The position numbers and the translations under genes are program-made. From positions 62,001 to 126,000 of the forward strand of contig CAYTUQ010000003.1 in NCBI GenBank assembly GCA_964441235.1: a DNA stretch of 64,000 nucleotides, given 5' to 3'. Positions 36,897 to 45,058 of the stretch are shown piece after piece (positions within the stretch are counted from its first letter, which is position 1; each line of letters begins with the position of its first letter). Below the pieces are notes generated by a model that saw only the letters and a list, made by a program, of their open reading frames with translations, ran no database searches and was not told where the DNA came from. Source of the DNA: BS750m-G69 sp964441235. Lineage in GTDB: Bacteria; Fidelibacterota; UBA2242.

Positions 36897-38510
36897 GTGA
36901 AATCAAAGATAAAATGGATAGCAATCCCAGGAGTTTTAGTTGCATTTTTAGCAATTTTATTGATTTTTACACCTTTAGGTAAAGTGATTTTAGCTTCAGG
37001 AAGCAATCTTTACCTTAAGCTGAACGTTTTAAATGACATTATACGCATAGTAAATGATAATTATGTTGAAGTTCCTGACTGGGATAAAGTGATGGAGGGT
37101 GCGTTCAACGGATTGATGGAAAACCTTGATCCACATTCAGTTTATATTCAGGAAGATAAATTATCGGATATTCAAGAAAAATTTACCGGTAAGTTTGAAG
37201 GGATAGGGATTGAGTTTGACATTTTAGGTGGATATATCACAGTAATTTCACCTATTGCTAACTCTCCTGCAGAGAGAGCGGGATTAGATGTTGGAGATAA
37301 AATAGTAAAGATAGATGGTGAATCCGCCTATAAGATAACACGTGAAGAAGTCTTTAAAAAATTACGAGGACCTAAAGGGTCCAAAGTTGATGTTGTGATC
37401 AGACGTCAGTATGTTGATGATTTTGAAGTGACTATTATACGCGATGAAATACCTATTTATAGCGTTTCTGCATCTTTTATGCTTGATGATAGTACTGGGT
37501 ATATTTACCTCAACCGCTTTAGTGGAACAACGACTAAAGAGATAGAAGAAGCTCTTTGTAAATTAGAGGATGCTGGTATGAAGCAATTGATTTTCGATTT
37601 ACGCAATAACAGTGGAGGATATCTTGAGCAAGCAGTAAAAGTTGCTGATAAATTTATAGCCGGTAAACAGAATATTGTATATACAAAAGGAAGAATTCGG
37701 AATTCTAATGAGGAATTCTATTCAGGAAAAGATGAAAAACATCCACAGTTTCCTTTAATTATACTTATTAATAGAGGTTCTGCAAGTGCAAGTGAAATAG
37801 TCGCCGGTGCAGTTCAAGACCTTGATCGCGGAGTTATTGTTGGAGAGACAAGCTTTGGAAAAGGACTTGTACAAAGGCAGTATAGCTTGCGTGATGGATC
37901 TGCTATCCGTGTGACAGTAGCTAGGTATTATACTCCAAGTGGGCGTCTAATTCAGAGGCCTTATGATGGAAATATTGCAGATTATTATGAGTCTTTTGCT
38001 CAAGAAAATAGGGATTCTCTTTTGGCAGCGGAATCAGGAGAGTCGCGTCCGCAATATCAAACGATTAGTGGTCGTACAGTATATGGCGGAGGTGGTATTA
38101 CTCCGGATCATTATTTGAAATATAAACGGTACAAACACGATTTAAATAAAGATACGATGAAACTTTTAAGGCATCCCTCAAGGGTAATATTTGAGTTTGC
38201 TGCTAAATACGGTGCAAAAAACAAGAGGTGGGCAGAGAAAAAAGAGAAGTTTCTAGAAAAATTTCAGATTAGTGATAAGATGTTTGATGCGTTTAAGAAA
38301 TACGTTGAAGACAAAAAGATTGATATTGATATTAGAAATCTTGACGATGATTCTGGTTATTTAAAGATGCTTTTGAAGGCTGAAATAGCGAAAGACTTCT
38401 GGGGTTATGATGAATATTATAAAGTTGTTCGATTACAAGATAATCAAGTTCTTGAAGCAATGAAATATTTTAATGAATCAAGACTATTGGCAGCAGGCGA
38501 AGAGAAATAG
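36897..38510 (+). CDS. C-terminal processing peptidase (S41, CtpA-like)
   Basis: Membrane-anchored periplasmic serine protease that trims or degrades proteins from the C-terminus. An N-terminal helix (WIAIPGVLVAFLAILLIF) anchors it. A PDZ domain spans about residues 90-180 (GIGIEFDILGGYITVISPIANSPAERAGLDVGD). The catalytic Ser is in RGSASASEIVAGA (near 295) and the catalytic Lys in SFGKGLVQRQYSL (near 322). A C-terminal extension after residue ~400 is charged and helical. GTG start with AGAGAGGA upstream. Length 537 is within the family range. Confidence 0.93.
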   Translation: MKSKIKWIAIPGVLVAFLAILLIFTPLGKVILASGSNLYLKLNVLNDIIRIVNDNYVEVPDWDKVMEGAFNGLMENLDPHSVYIQEDKLSDIQEKFTGKFEGIGIEFDILGGYITVISPIANSPAERAGLDVGDKIVKIDGESAYKITREEVFKKLRGPKGSKVDVVIRRQYVDDFEVTIIRDEIPIYSVSASFMLDDSTGYIYLNRFSGTTTKEIEEALCKLEDAGMKQLIFDLRNNSGGYLEQAVKVADKFIAGKQNIVYTKGRIRNSNEEFYSGKDEKHPQFPLIILINRGSASASEIVAGAVQDLDRGVIVGETSFGKGLVQRQYSLRDGSAIRVTVARYYTPSGRLIQRPYDGNIADYYESFAQENRDSLLAAESGESRPQYQTISGRTVYGGGGITPDHYLKYKRYKHDLNKDTMKLLRHPSRVIFEFAAKYGAKNKRWAEKKEKFLEKFQISDKMFDAFKKYVEDKKIDIDIRNLDDDSGYLKMLLKAEIAKDFWGYDEYYKVVRLQDNQVLEAMKYFNESRLLAAGEEK

Positions 38511-38573
38511 ATCTTTCAAGTAGGATAAAATAAAATCTCTTTTTACTGAATTGCTAACATTTCTCACTTGAAT

Positions 38574-38718
38574 AAATGACAGCGAAGCGAATGACAATAT
38601 ACTACTCCATTATTTCAGAGATCTTACGGATCATCTTTTCCCAAAGGGATTCTCCAAAGGAGTCCGTTGTGACCTGCTGGAGCATGTTTCGTTGTGGGGA
38701 AAAATCATGGATGTTATT
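38574..38718. repeat. Long inverted repeat, left copy (145 bp)
   Basis: Nearly identical, in inverted orientation, to 40472-40615. It contains TCCC-AAA-GGGA (38639-38649) and CTCC-AAA-GGAG (38652-38662) mini-hairpins. Its right edge runs over the stop codon of the DUF4416 gene. The pair encloses two minus-strand genes. Confidence 0.88.
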
Positions 38719-39241
38719 TTAAAACTTTCAGCTGAGATTTATAAATTACTCTTATTTTTAGGAAAAAACCATAATACAGGGGCAATTTAAAATCCATAAA
38801 AGCCCAGGGATATGGCGAGAATTTCCCTTTTTCATAGTGCAAAGCCATATCGGCATATATTCCTCGATTAATATAAATTTTGTGTATTCCATATTTAGCT
38901 GAAGCCAAGACTACTTTATCGTAATCCATATAACCAATATCAAGATTCACCTTGCGTTTATTGTTTATTCGGTATTTATCTTCAATAGAGTTACTTTTAA
39001 GTTTTACGTCAGCAAGGTAAGAGGGACTTATAAGGTCACTAAATGAGCAAATTCTCCTGAAAATAGGAGAACCCATTTCACTATTGTAGTAATTTGTTAC
39101 ATCAAATGGAAAATCTTCGCTTGATAGATCAATTTTGCTAAATTTTTGCTCTAAATCTTCTAGTGATTTTTTGAGCAATTTTTCAGAACTGAAAAGTGCC
39201 CCGACGAAGTATTTTACAGGTTTTGCTTCTTCAGGTTTCAT
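38714..39241 (-). CDS. DUF4416 family protein
   Basis: The N-terminal KPVKYFVGALFSSEKLLKKSLEDLEQKFSKID, the central FPFDVTNYYNSEMGSPIFRRICSFSDLI and DIGYMDYDKVVLASAKYGIHKIYINRGIYADM are features I associate with DUF4416, a family of unknown function. It is cytosolic, with no signal peptide. The last bases, including the stop, lie in the left inverted repeat. Orientation is opposite to its flanking genes. Length 175 is normal. Confidence 0.85.
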   Translation of the reverse strand: MKPEEAKPVKYFVGALFSSEKLLKKSLEDLEQKFSKIDLSSEDFPFDVTNYYNSEMGSPIFRRICSFSDLISPSYLADVKLKSNSIEDKYRINNKRKVNLDIGYMDYDKVVLASAKYGIHKIYINRGIYADMALHYEKGKFSPYPWAFMDFKLPLYYGFFLKIRVIYKSQLKVLK

Positions 39242-39373
39242 TGTTTTCTATTATAAGCCACGAAGGCACAAATCCACAAAAATATTTATGAATTTTTCCA
39301 TCTGTGGTTTGACTATATTGACTTTCAATTTTAAAAGTATTTCTTTAATTATTTAGCGTTTATCTCATAGAGA

Positions 39374-39384
39374 TCCCTTTGGGA
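39374..39384. repeat. Mini-hairpin of the dispersed family
   Basis: TCCC-TTT-GGGA in the 161-bp spacer between the DUF4416 and acetyltransferase-like genes. The same spacer also carries CCACGAAGGCACAAA, a second short intergenic repeat whose inverse (GTGCCTTTGTGGCT) appears near 42004. Confidence 0.5.
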
Positions 39385-39402
39385 TTGGCGTTAATTAGCG
39401 GT

Positions 39403-40263
39403 TTACAATTTAACCCATTTCGGTACTTTATATCTAAGCTTCTTATCATAAATGAGATTATCTTTTAGTGCTTTTTCCGCTTTTTGGACTAAACCGGGTG
39501 GGATTTTAAATATATTGTTAACAACTTTAGAGATTTCATCCTGAAATTTTCCCTTGAAAGCTATCCCTTTTCCTTCTCTTTTCAGGTAATGGTTGTGCAG
39601 ATAAGTAAAGCCGATTTCGTCACGTTTAGAAAGACAAATCCCGTGCATTGTTCTCCAGTGAAATGAGCTGTTCCAGAATTTTAGGAATGTCTCAGGGGAA
39701 GTGGGTATGTTTCTGAAGGAGTATCGCAATTTGAGATTTTTATTCTGAAATGTGAAGAGTGAATATTTGTCATTTTCTTCGTTATAGATGAGAGAAACAG
39801 GAATAAATGACAGATTTTGATTTCCAGGAGATTTTGATATTAAAAGAGGTTTATGAATTAGATAACCTGGATCAAGAAGGTATTTATTTGAGTTGTGTTT
39901 CAGAATTAGAGCACAGTGAGAATTTTCCCCGGGTTTCATATCAGCCATAATAATGTTTGTTGTATATCCATAGTAATCCATTATGGTTTTAAGAAAAAAT
40001 GTAAGGGAGAAGCAGGTTCCACCAAGTCTGAATTGATCGTAATCCGAGATGATTTCGTCAGGTAATCTATTGGGAAAATCGTCCCATTTCTTATTCAGTT
40101 TAAGAATTTTGCTCAGGTTTTCATAGGGTAGTTTTGAAAATTGCCTTACAATTTCCGAAACATGTTTGAAAGAAATATTTTGTTCTTTGATACCAAAAAT
40201 TTTTAAGAAATGCTCTGCAGCAGTGAAATGGTTTTTTGTATTTAAGGATGATTTATTAATCAT
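39403..40263 (-). CDS. Arylamine N-acetyltransferase-like protein
   Basis: NAT superfamily enzyme that acetylates amines from acetyl-CoA by a Cys-His-Asp triad. The catalytic Cys lies in FRLGGTCFSLTFFLKTIMDYYGY, the His in GENSHCALILKH and the Asp in KYLLDPGYLIHKP. The upstream LPYENLSKIL is also typical. At 286 residues it is about the usual length, but overall similarity looks distant, so the real acceptor may differ. It shares the inverted-repeat-bounded segment with the DUF4416 gene. Confidence 0.75.
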   Translation of the reverse strand: MINKSSLNTKNHFTAAEHFLKIFGIKEQNISFKHVSEIVRQFSKLPYENLSKILKLNKKWDDFPNRLPDEIISDYDQFRLGGTCFSLTFFLKTIMDYYGYTTNIIMADMKPGENSHCALILKHNSNKYLLDPGYLIHKPLLISKSPGNQNLSFIPVSLIYNEENDKYSLFTFQNKNLKLRYSFRNIPTSPETFLKFWNSSFHWRTMHGICLSKRDEIGFTYLHNHYLKREGKGIAFKGKFQDEISKVVNNIFKIPPGLVQKAEKALKDNLIYDKKLRYKVPKWVKL

Positions 40264-40745
40264 TATGAAAATTATAATGAAAACAGTGAAAAAACAAATT
40301 CAGTTATTTTCCATTCATAGGATAATAAATATTTCATTTTTGCTATTTTTATATTAAAATCAGTATCCCTTTTTGTTCTTTTAAAATGAAAAATTTTTAT
40401 TACACCAATATTGTGCTGAATTCACATTGCTGTAAAAAGATTTTTAAGGTAAAAGAGATTTATGTCATCTTAATAACACCCATGATTTTTCCCCACAACG
40501 AAACATGCTCCGAAGGTCACAACGGACTCCTTTGGAGAATCCCGTTGGGAAAAGATGATCCGTAAGATCTCTGAAATAATGGAGTAGTATATTGTCATTC
40601 GCTTCGCCGTCATTTGACCACTGAATAACTATTGAATGACTAATGACATTGAGATATATAATTAAAATTAGTGCAAATTCGTGTACTCCGTGGTTACTTT
40701 CATATAAACAAATCATTTATTAAAATTGAGCAACAGCTGGAAATT
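40264..40745. other. Repeat-bearing intergenic region
   Basis: 482 bp between divergent genes. The first ~200 bp are AT-rich without recognisable features. The right copy of the long inverted repeat occupies 40472-40615. From 40670 the sequence (CAAATTCGTGTACTCCGTGGTTAC) resembles another dispersed spacer repeat and runs up to the start of the asparaginase-like gene. Confidence 0.5.
40472..40615. repeat. Long inverted repeat, right copy (144 bp)
   Basis: Reverse complement of 38574-38718 with only a few differences, several of them in mini-hairpin loops (AAA versus AAC between TCCC and GGGA). It contains CTCC-TTT-GGAG (40527-40537) and TCCC-GTT-GGGA (40540-40550). The 1.75 kb between the copies could invert by recombination. 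Confidence 0.88.
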
Positions 40746-41234
40746 GTGACAATCAAAATATTCGTTACGGGTGGGACTTTCGATAAAGAGTATAATGAAC
40801 TTAAGGGGAAACTCTTTTTTAAGAATACTCACCTAACTGAAATGCTTAAATTGGCTCGCTGTAAATTAAAAATTGACATCGGAACTTTAATGATGATTGA
40901 TAGCTTAGATATGACCGATGCTGATAGAAATATAATTCTTGAAAACTGCAAAAAAACAAAAGAAGATAAAATATTGATCACCCATGGTACTGATACAATG
41001 GTAAAAACTGCTGAAGTTCTTGCAAATTCTATAAAGGATAAAATAATTATTTTAACGGGTGCAATGGTACCGTACAAATTTGGCAGTTCTGATGGTTTAT
41101 TTAATTTAGGAAGCTCTCTGGCATTTGTCCAAACTTTGCCGCATGGAGTTTATATTTCGATGAATGGCAAATACTTTCATTGGGATAATGTTAGAAAAAA
41201 CAAAGAAACAGGTGTGTTTGAAAAAATAAAGTAA
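40746..41234 (+). CDS. Asparaginase N-terminal-domain protein
   Basis: Corresponds to the N-terminal domain of L-asparaginases only. IKIFVTGGTFDKEYNELKG holds the nucleophilic Thr motif, ILITHGTDTMVKTAEVL the second Thr-Asp motif, and KIIILTGAMVPYKFGSSDGLFNLGSSLAF the following conserved block. The C-terminal domain is missing, but stand-alone proteins of about 160 residues exist as a family. I start at GTG 40746; the upstream open frame is repeat text. Activity on asparagine is not assured. Confidence 0.8.
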   Translation: MTIKIFVTGGTFDKEYNELKGKLFFKNTHLTEMLKLARCKLKIDIGTLMMIDSLDMTDADRNIILENCKKTKEDKILITHGTDTMVKTAEVLANSIKDKIIILTGAMVPYKFGSSDGLFNLGSSLAFVQTLPHGVYISMNGKYFHWDNVRKNKETGVFEKIK

Positions 41235-41407
41235 ATATCTATTTTTGATTTTTTGGATGTTTTTTCCTGGAAATTGGTATTTTAGGATGATTTCAAGAAA
41301 TCTCAGTAGGTAATTTAATTTTTTTATTACTCAATGTGTTTGGAGGAATTACAATATTATTCATGAGTTTTATTAATTATATATCTAATCTCTGAAGGAG
41401 ATTTGAG

Positions 41408-41911
41408 GTGGCTTCTTTGACTATTCTTAAAAATTATGAAATTAAACCTGCGACTGTGGATGATGTTTCATTAGTTCTTTCATTTATCAAAGAACTTGCG
41501 GAATATGAGCAGGCTTTGAATGAGGTTGTTGCTACTGTGGATATTCTCCGTGAATCCCTTTTCGGAAAACATCCGTGTGCCGAGGTCATAATTGGTTATT
41601 ATAATAGTGTTCCGGTTAGTTTTGCTGTATATTTTTTTAACTTTTCGACCTGGCTTGGTAGTCCGGGCTTATATCTTGAAGACATTTATGTAAAACCAGA
41701 GTATCGCCACAAGGGATTTGCTACAGCGATGATGATTTATCTTGCAAAATTAGCAAAAGAGCGTAAATGTGGGCGCCTCGAATGGAGTGTCCTAAATTGG
41801 AATAAACCTGCTGTCAGGTTTTATAAAGGGATTGGTGCGGTTCCTATGAACGAATGGACAGTCTATAGGCTCACTGGTGATGCTTTGGATAAATTGGCTG
41901 CTGAGAATTGA
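41408..41911 (+). CDS. GNAT acetyltransferase, diamine/spermidine acetyltransferase type
   Basis: GNAT fold: EIKPATVDDVSLVLSFIKELAEYEQ at the N-terminus, acetyl-CoA-binding YVKPEYRHKGFATAMMIYLAKLAKERKCGRLEW and the catalytic-Tyr region NKPAVRFYKGIGAVPM. The motifs GSPGLYLEDIYV and SVLNWN are typical of spermidine/spermine N1-acetyltransferase relatives. GTG start with AAGGAG nine bases upstream. The substrate could be a polyamine, thialysine or another amine. Confidence 0.87.
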   Translation: MASLTILKNYEIKPATVDDVSLVLSFIKELAEYEQALNEVVATVDILRESLFGKHPCAEVIIGYYNSVPVSFAVYFFNFSTWLGSPGLYLEDIYVKPEYRHKGFATAMMIYLAKLAKERKCGRLEWSVLNWNKPAVRFYKGIGAVPMNEWTVYRLTGDALDKLAAEN

Positions 41912-42062
41912 TTGTAAATCCGCTGTGCAAATTTATGCGGAGCTATATCTGACATTCATATTATTATAAAATCTTCAAATAAAATAAATATTATTAATTT
42001 TCGTGCCTTTGTGGCTTTTACTATCTTTGAAATTTCAATTCAATTAAATAGATTTACGCTTA

Positions 42063-43112
42063 ATGAATGAGAGTAAGAACGAAATAGAAAATCGCAAAAA
42101 AGAACATATAACAATAGTATGTGAGGAGAATGTCCGGTATAAGGAGGTAAGTACAGGATTTGAAGATTACCGTTTTGTCCATAATGCACTGCCGGAAATG
42201 AACCTTGAGGATGTTAATATTTCCACAGATTTCCTTGGGTATCAACTGAATTTGCCGTTGATGATTACATCCATGAGCGGTGGTGAAAATCAAGGTAAGA
42301 GTTTGAATAAAGACCTTGCAAAGGCTGCGAATTCAGAAAAAGTTTCATTAGGATTGGGAAGTATACGACCAGCACTTGATAATCCCGAAGCGATTTCCAG
42401 TTATGCAATTGCACGTGAATATGCTCCTGATATTCCCATTATCGCTAATATTGGAGCTGCGCAGCTTTCCTCTACTCTAAATTCTAAGGACTTGTCTAAG
42501 CTTCTAAAAAATATAGGGGTGGATGCAATCTCAATACACTTGAATCCACTTCAGGAAGCCCTTCAACCTGAGGGAGATACGGCATTTAAGGGAGTGAGCA
42601 AGGCTATTGAAATCTTGAAAGATACAATTCCATTACCAATTATTGTTAAGGAGGTAGGATTTGGATTATCTGTTGATGTTGTAAAAAAGTTGCAGAAGAT
42701 CGGGATTGAGTGGGTTGATATAGCAGGAGCAGGAGGTACATCCTGGGCGAGAGTTGAAGAGAAGAGAATTAAAAATATATTTTATAAAAAGGTTGCTAGG
42801 GAATTTTTTGAGTGGGGTATCCCTACTTTTCAATCACTGGTTGATTCAGTTAAAATAAAGGACGTTAATATTATAGCTTCCGGGGGAATAGATACCGGAT
42901 TGAAGTTCTCAAAAGCAATTGCTCTTGGAGCATCACTGGGCGGCGGCGCTGCCCCTTTTTTACGAGTCTGGAGAGAAAATAGTATAGAAGGTATTCGAGA
43001 ATTGATTAGTGTATTTAAGGAGACTCTCAGACTATCACTATTTTGTACAGGAATAAAAGATATAAGTTCATTTAAAGGTAATACATCAATTATTGAACGA
43101 ATTAGTGATTAA
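42063..43112 (+). CDS. fni: Type 2 isopentenyl-diphosphate delta-isomerase
   Basis: FMN-dependent isomerase interconverting IPP and DMAPP. PLMITSMSGGENQGKSLNKDLAKAA, LGSIRPAL, IPIIANIGAAQL, ISIHLNPLQEALQPEGD and VKEVGFGLS are diagnostic, and the flavin phosphate site is VDIAGAGGTSWARVE with ASGGIDTGLKFSKAIALGAS. A type 2 enzyme suggests the isomerase step is needed for isoprenoid supply here; the rest of the pathway is outside the window. Length 349 is normal. Confidence 0.95.
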   Translation: MNESKNEIENRKKEHITIVCEENVRYKEVSTGFEDYRFVHNALPEMNLEDVNISTDFLGYQLNLPLMITSMSGGENQGKSLNKDLAKAANSEKVSLGLGSIRPALDNPEAISSYAIAREYAPDIPIIANIGAAQLSSTLNSKDLSKLLKNIGVDAISIHLNPLQEALQPEGDTAFKGVSKAIEILKDTIPLPIIVKEVGFGLSVDVVKKLQKIGIEWVDIAGAGGTSWARVEEKRIKNIFYKKVAREFFEWGIPTFQSLVDSVKIKDVNIIASGGIDTGLKFSKAIALGASLGGGAAPFLRVWRENSIEGIRELISVFKETLRLSLFCTGIKDISSFKGNTSIIERISD

Positions 43113-43244
43113 GTATAGACTAAATTATGAACTATTAATTAAGACTTATAGCTGATAATTTATAAAAATACAGGGGTAAATGATAATTTGGAAATAGGAT
43201 ATATTTATTTTTGAATTTAAATTTTCAGGGAAATGTTTAGTATA

Positions 43245-44357
43245 ATGAAGAAAATATTATTGTTACTTATTATTGCTTTTGGGCTTGTTAACTCATGTAA
43301 TTTCCTTTCAGCATCTGACAGTCTTGCCATTTTTTATACCGGCACTGTCCGTGGTGAAATTGATCCATGTGGGTGAAAGTCTGCCCGTCTTGGCGGTCTT
43401 GCCAGGAAAGCGACAATTTTTAAAAAATACCTGAAGGAATACAAAAATAGTATAATCCTCGATGCAGGTGACCTATTTTTCCGTACTTCATTGATGCCTC
43501 CAAATAAGCTTGAGCAAAAAAAAGAAACTGCTCTTTTCCTTGTAGATTCATATAATGATTTGGGATATCAGGTTTACAATGTTGGCGGCAATGATTTTGC
43601 AGCTGGGTTAGAATTTGTCAAGAAAGCCGAAAAAACAGCGAAGTTCGCCTATATTTCAGCGAATATTATTGATAGCACAAGCAATCAAGTTCTATTTAAA
43701 CCTTATAAAATCATAAAGTCAGGGAATAAGAAATTTGGGATTATCGGAATAACTTCAAAACCAGTATATAATATTAGCGGCGTTAAGATTATCGAACCCG
43801 TGGATGCTCTGAATAAATATTTGCCTGAATTAAAAAAACAATCGGATTATGTTATTTTGCTTGCCGCTGTAAATAATACGGATGAAACTAAGATAATTAA
43901 TAGTAAAAGTTCTATTGATTTTTTACTCTGTGCCAGCACTTATAGGTTCTCTAAAATCCTGGATGTTGCTAATGGTGAGTATATTGCGAGATGCGGAAAT
44001 ATTGGGAAATATGTCGGGGTTATAAGTATGAAAATTGTCAGAGAAGGAGTGCCACTTGAAAATGTTTCGAAAATAAATAATCAGCTCGAATATACTGAAA
44101 AACGACTAAAATCCTTTGCAAAAGATATGGGTGATAAAAATTATGATGAATATTATGCGGATAGTCCTTCTGTTTTAAATGTGATTCATAGTTTGCAAAG
44201 ACATGAAAAAGAGCTTAAGAAGCAAAAGGGAAAAATCATCAATACTCTTGATTTTGAATTAGTAAGTTTAGATAAAAAAGTAAGTGATGATCCTTATATG
44301 CGAAAGAAAGTCAATGAGCATAAAGCTGCGTTGAAAAACGTAAGGACTATCAAATAA
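43245..44357 (+). CDS. Predicted selenoprotein: lipoprotein-like degenerate metallophosphatase (UshA/5'-nucleotidase-like) with in-frame UGA
   Basis: ATG 43245 starts a lipoprotein-like leader (KKILLLLIIAFGLVNSC). The frame reads GEIDPCG, then TGA at 43374, then KSARLGGLARKATIF and onward without another stop to 44355. The pattern P-C-G-C...GGLARR is common in Cys-containing relatives of this calcineurin-like family, so UGA stands where Cys is expected: Sec44, in a Cys-Gly-Sec motif. A SECIS-like hairpin follows. The phosphatase fold persists (LDAGDLFF, YNVGGNDFAAGLEFV, FGIIGITS), but the metal-binding His/Asp motifs are degenerate (DFLLCASTYRF for the usual GHTH block). A C-terminal helical tail ends the protein. 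Annotation from 43491 would miss the first third. The function is unknown, probably thiol/selenol redox or metal binding at the envelope. Confidence 0.82.
43388..43407 (+). promoter_or_regulatory. Bacterial SECIS-like hairpin
   Basis: CUUGGC (43389-43394) pairs with GCCAGG (43401-43406), extended by U43388-A43407, around the loop GGUCUU. The GGU begins exactly 18 nt after the UGA at 43374-43376. As I recall it, the E. coli fdhF SECIS also has GGUCU in the apical loop at this distance. SelB binds such loops to deliver selenocysteyl-tRNA. Confidence 0.8.
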
Positions 44358-44573
44358 TAGAGATGTGGGTAGAAGTAGATAGAAATCTGTAAAATTTGGA
44401 AATAAATTATAGAAATATGAGATAATTCTACATTGATAAGTCTTCGTTATTTATCATCTAATTTGAAATGTTTTTTCCTCAATATCTATTTGTATAAAGT
44501 GATTTTCTGAAAACTATGGCTTGATTGTCTATAAGTTTAATCGTAATTTCTATCTGCTTTTTGAAGATTATAT

Positions 44574-44646
44574 GGGGCATTAGCTCAGTTGGGAGAGCGT
44601 CTGAATGGCATTCAGAAGGTCACCGGTTCGAGCCCGGTATGCTCCA
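44574..44646 (+). tRNA. tRNA-Ala (GGC anticodon)
   Basis: Acceptor GGGGCAT pairs with ATGCTCC (one G-U). D-arm GCTCAGTTGGGAGAGC, anticodon stem TCTGA/TCAGA with loop ATGGCAT (anticodon GGC), T-arm ACCGGTTCGAGCCCGGT. Discriminator A at 44646. The 3' CCA is not encoded (CAC follows). Confidence 0.95.
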
Positions 44647-45058
44647 CACCTTGCAATATTATGTATATATTTTAGAGAGCCAGTAATAAGGAGAGCGTCA
44701 CGATGCTAATCAGGAAGGTTGTCGGTTTATCGATTATTTCGGGATTCAGCTCCACTAATTACTTATAATTACCTGCCAGTTATTGATTTATTCGAAGGTA
44801 TTTCATATATAAATCTCTTAGAAATCGTCCTGAATAATACTCGGTTATTTTTGATATATTCATTATTTTATACATAGGATTTTAATATTGTCCGCATGTG
44901 AAAAGAGAACAGCTTGAATTGATACATACCTTATTTATTTTTCCTTGTCAAAGTACAGTCTGAAATATAAATTCATTAGATTTTTAATAATGGGGAAATA
45001 GACGGTTTTAAACCCCTAAATTTAAGAAATTATTTTATTTAATGAATAGTGGTAATTT
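44647..45058. other. Intergenic region with a possible decayed tRNA
   Basis: 412 bp before murE. Bases ~44690-44755 read GAGAGCG...AAGGTTGTCGGTT...CGATT...TCAGCTCCA, which resembles the D-, T- and acceptor parts of a tRNA interrupted by short insertions and lacking a clean anticodon stem. The rest is AT-rich, with no gene seen. Confidence 0.35.

Noticed and set aside
38574..40615. Insertion sequence bounded by the long inverted repeats
   Set aside because: No transposase lies between the copies, and the genes inside are metabolic or unknown. Target duplications are not apparent.
40671..40745. 25-codon N-terminal extension of the asparaginase-like gene
   Set aside because: It falls in repeat-like spacer sequence, and the conserved domain begins at GTG 40746.
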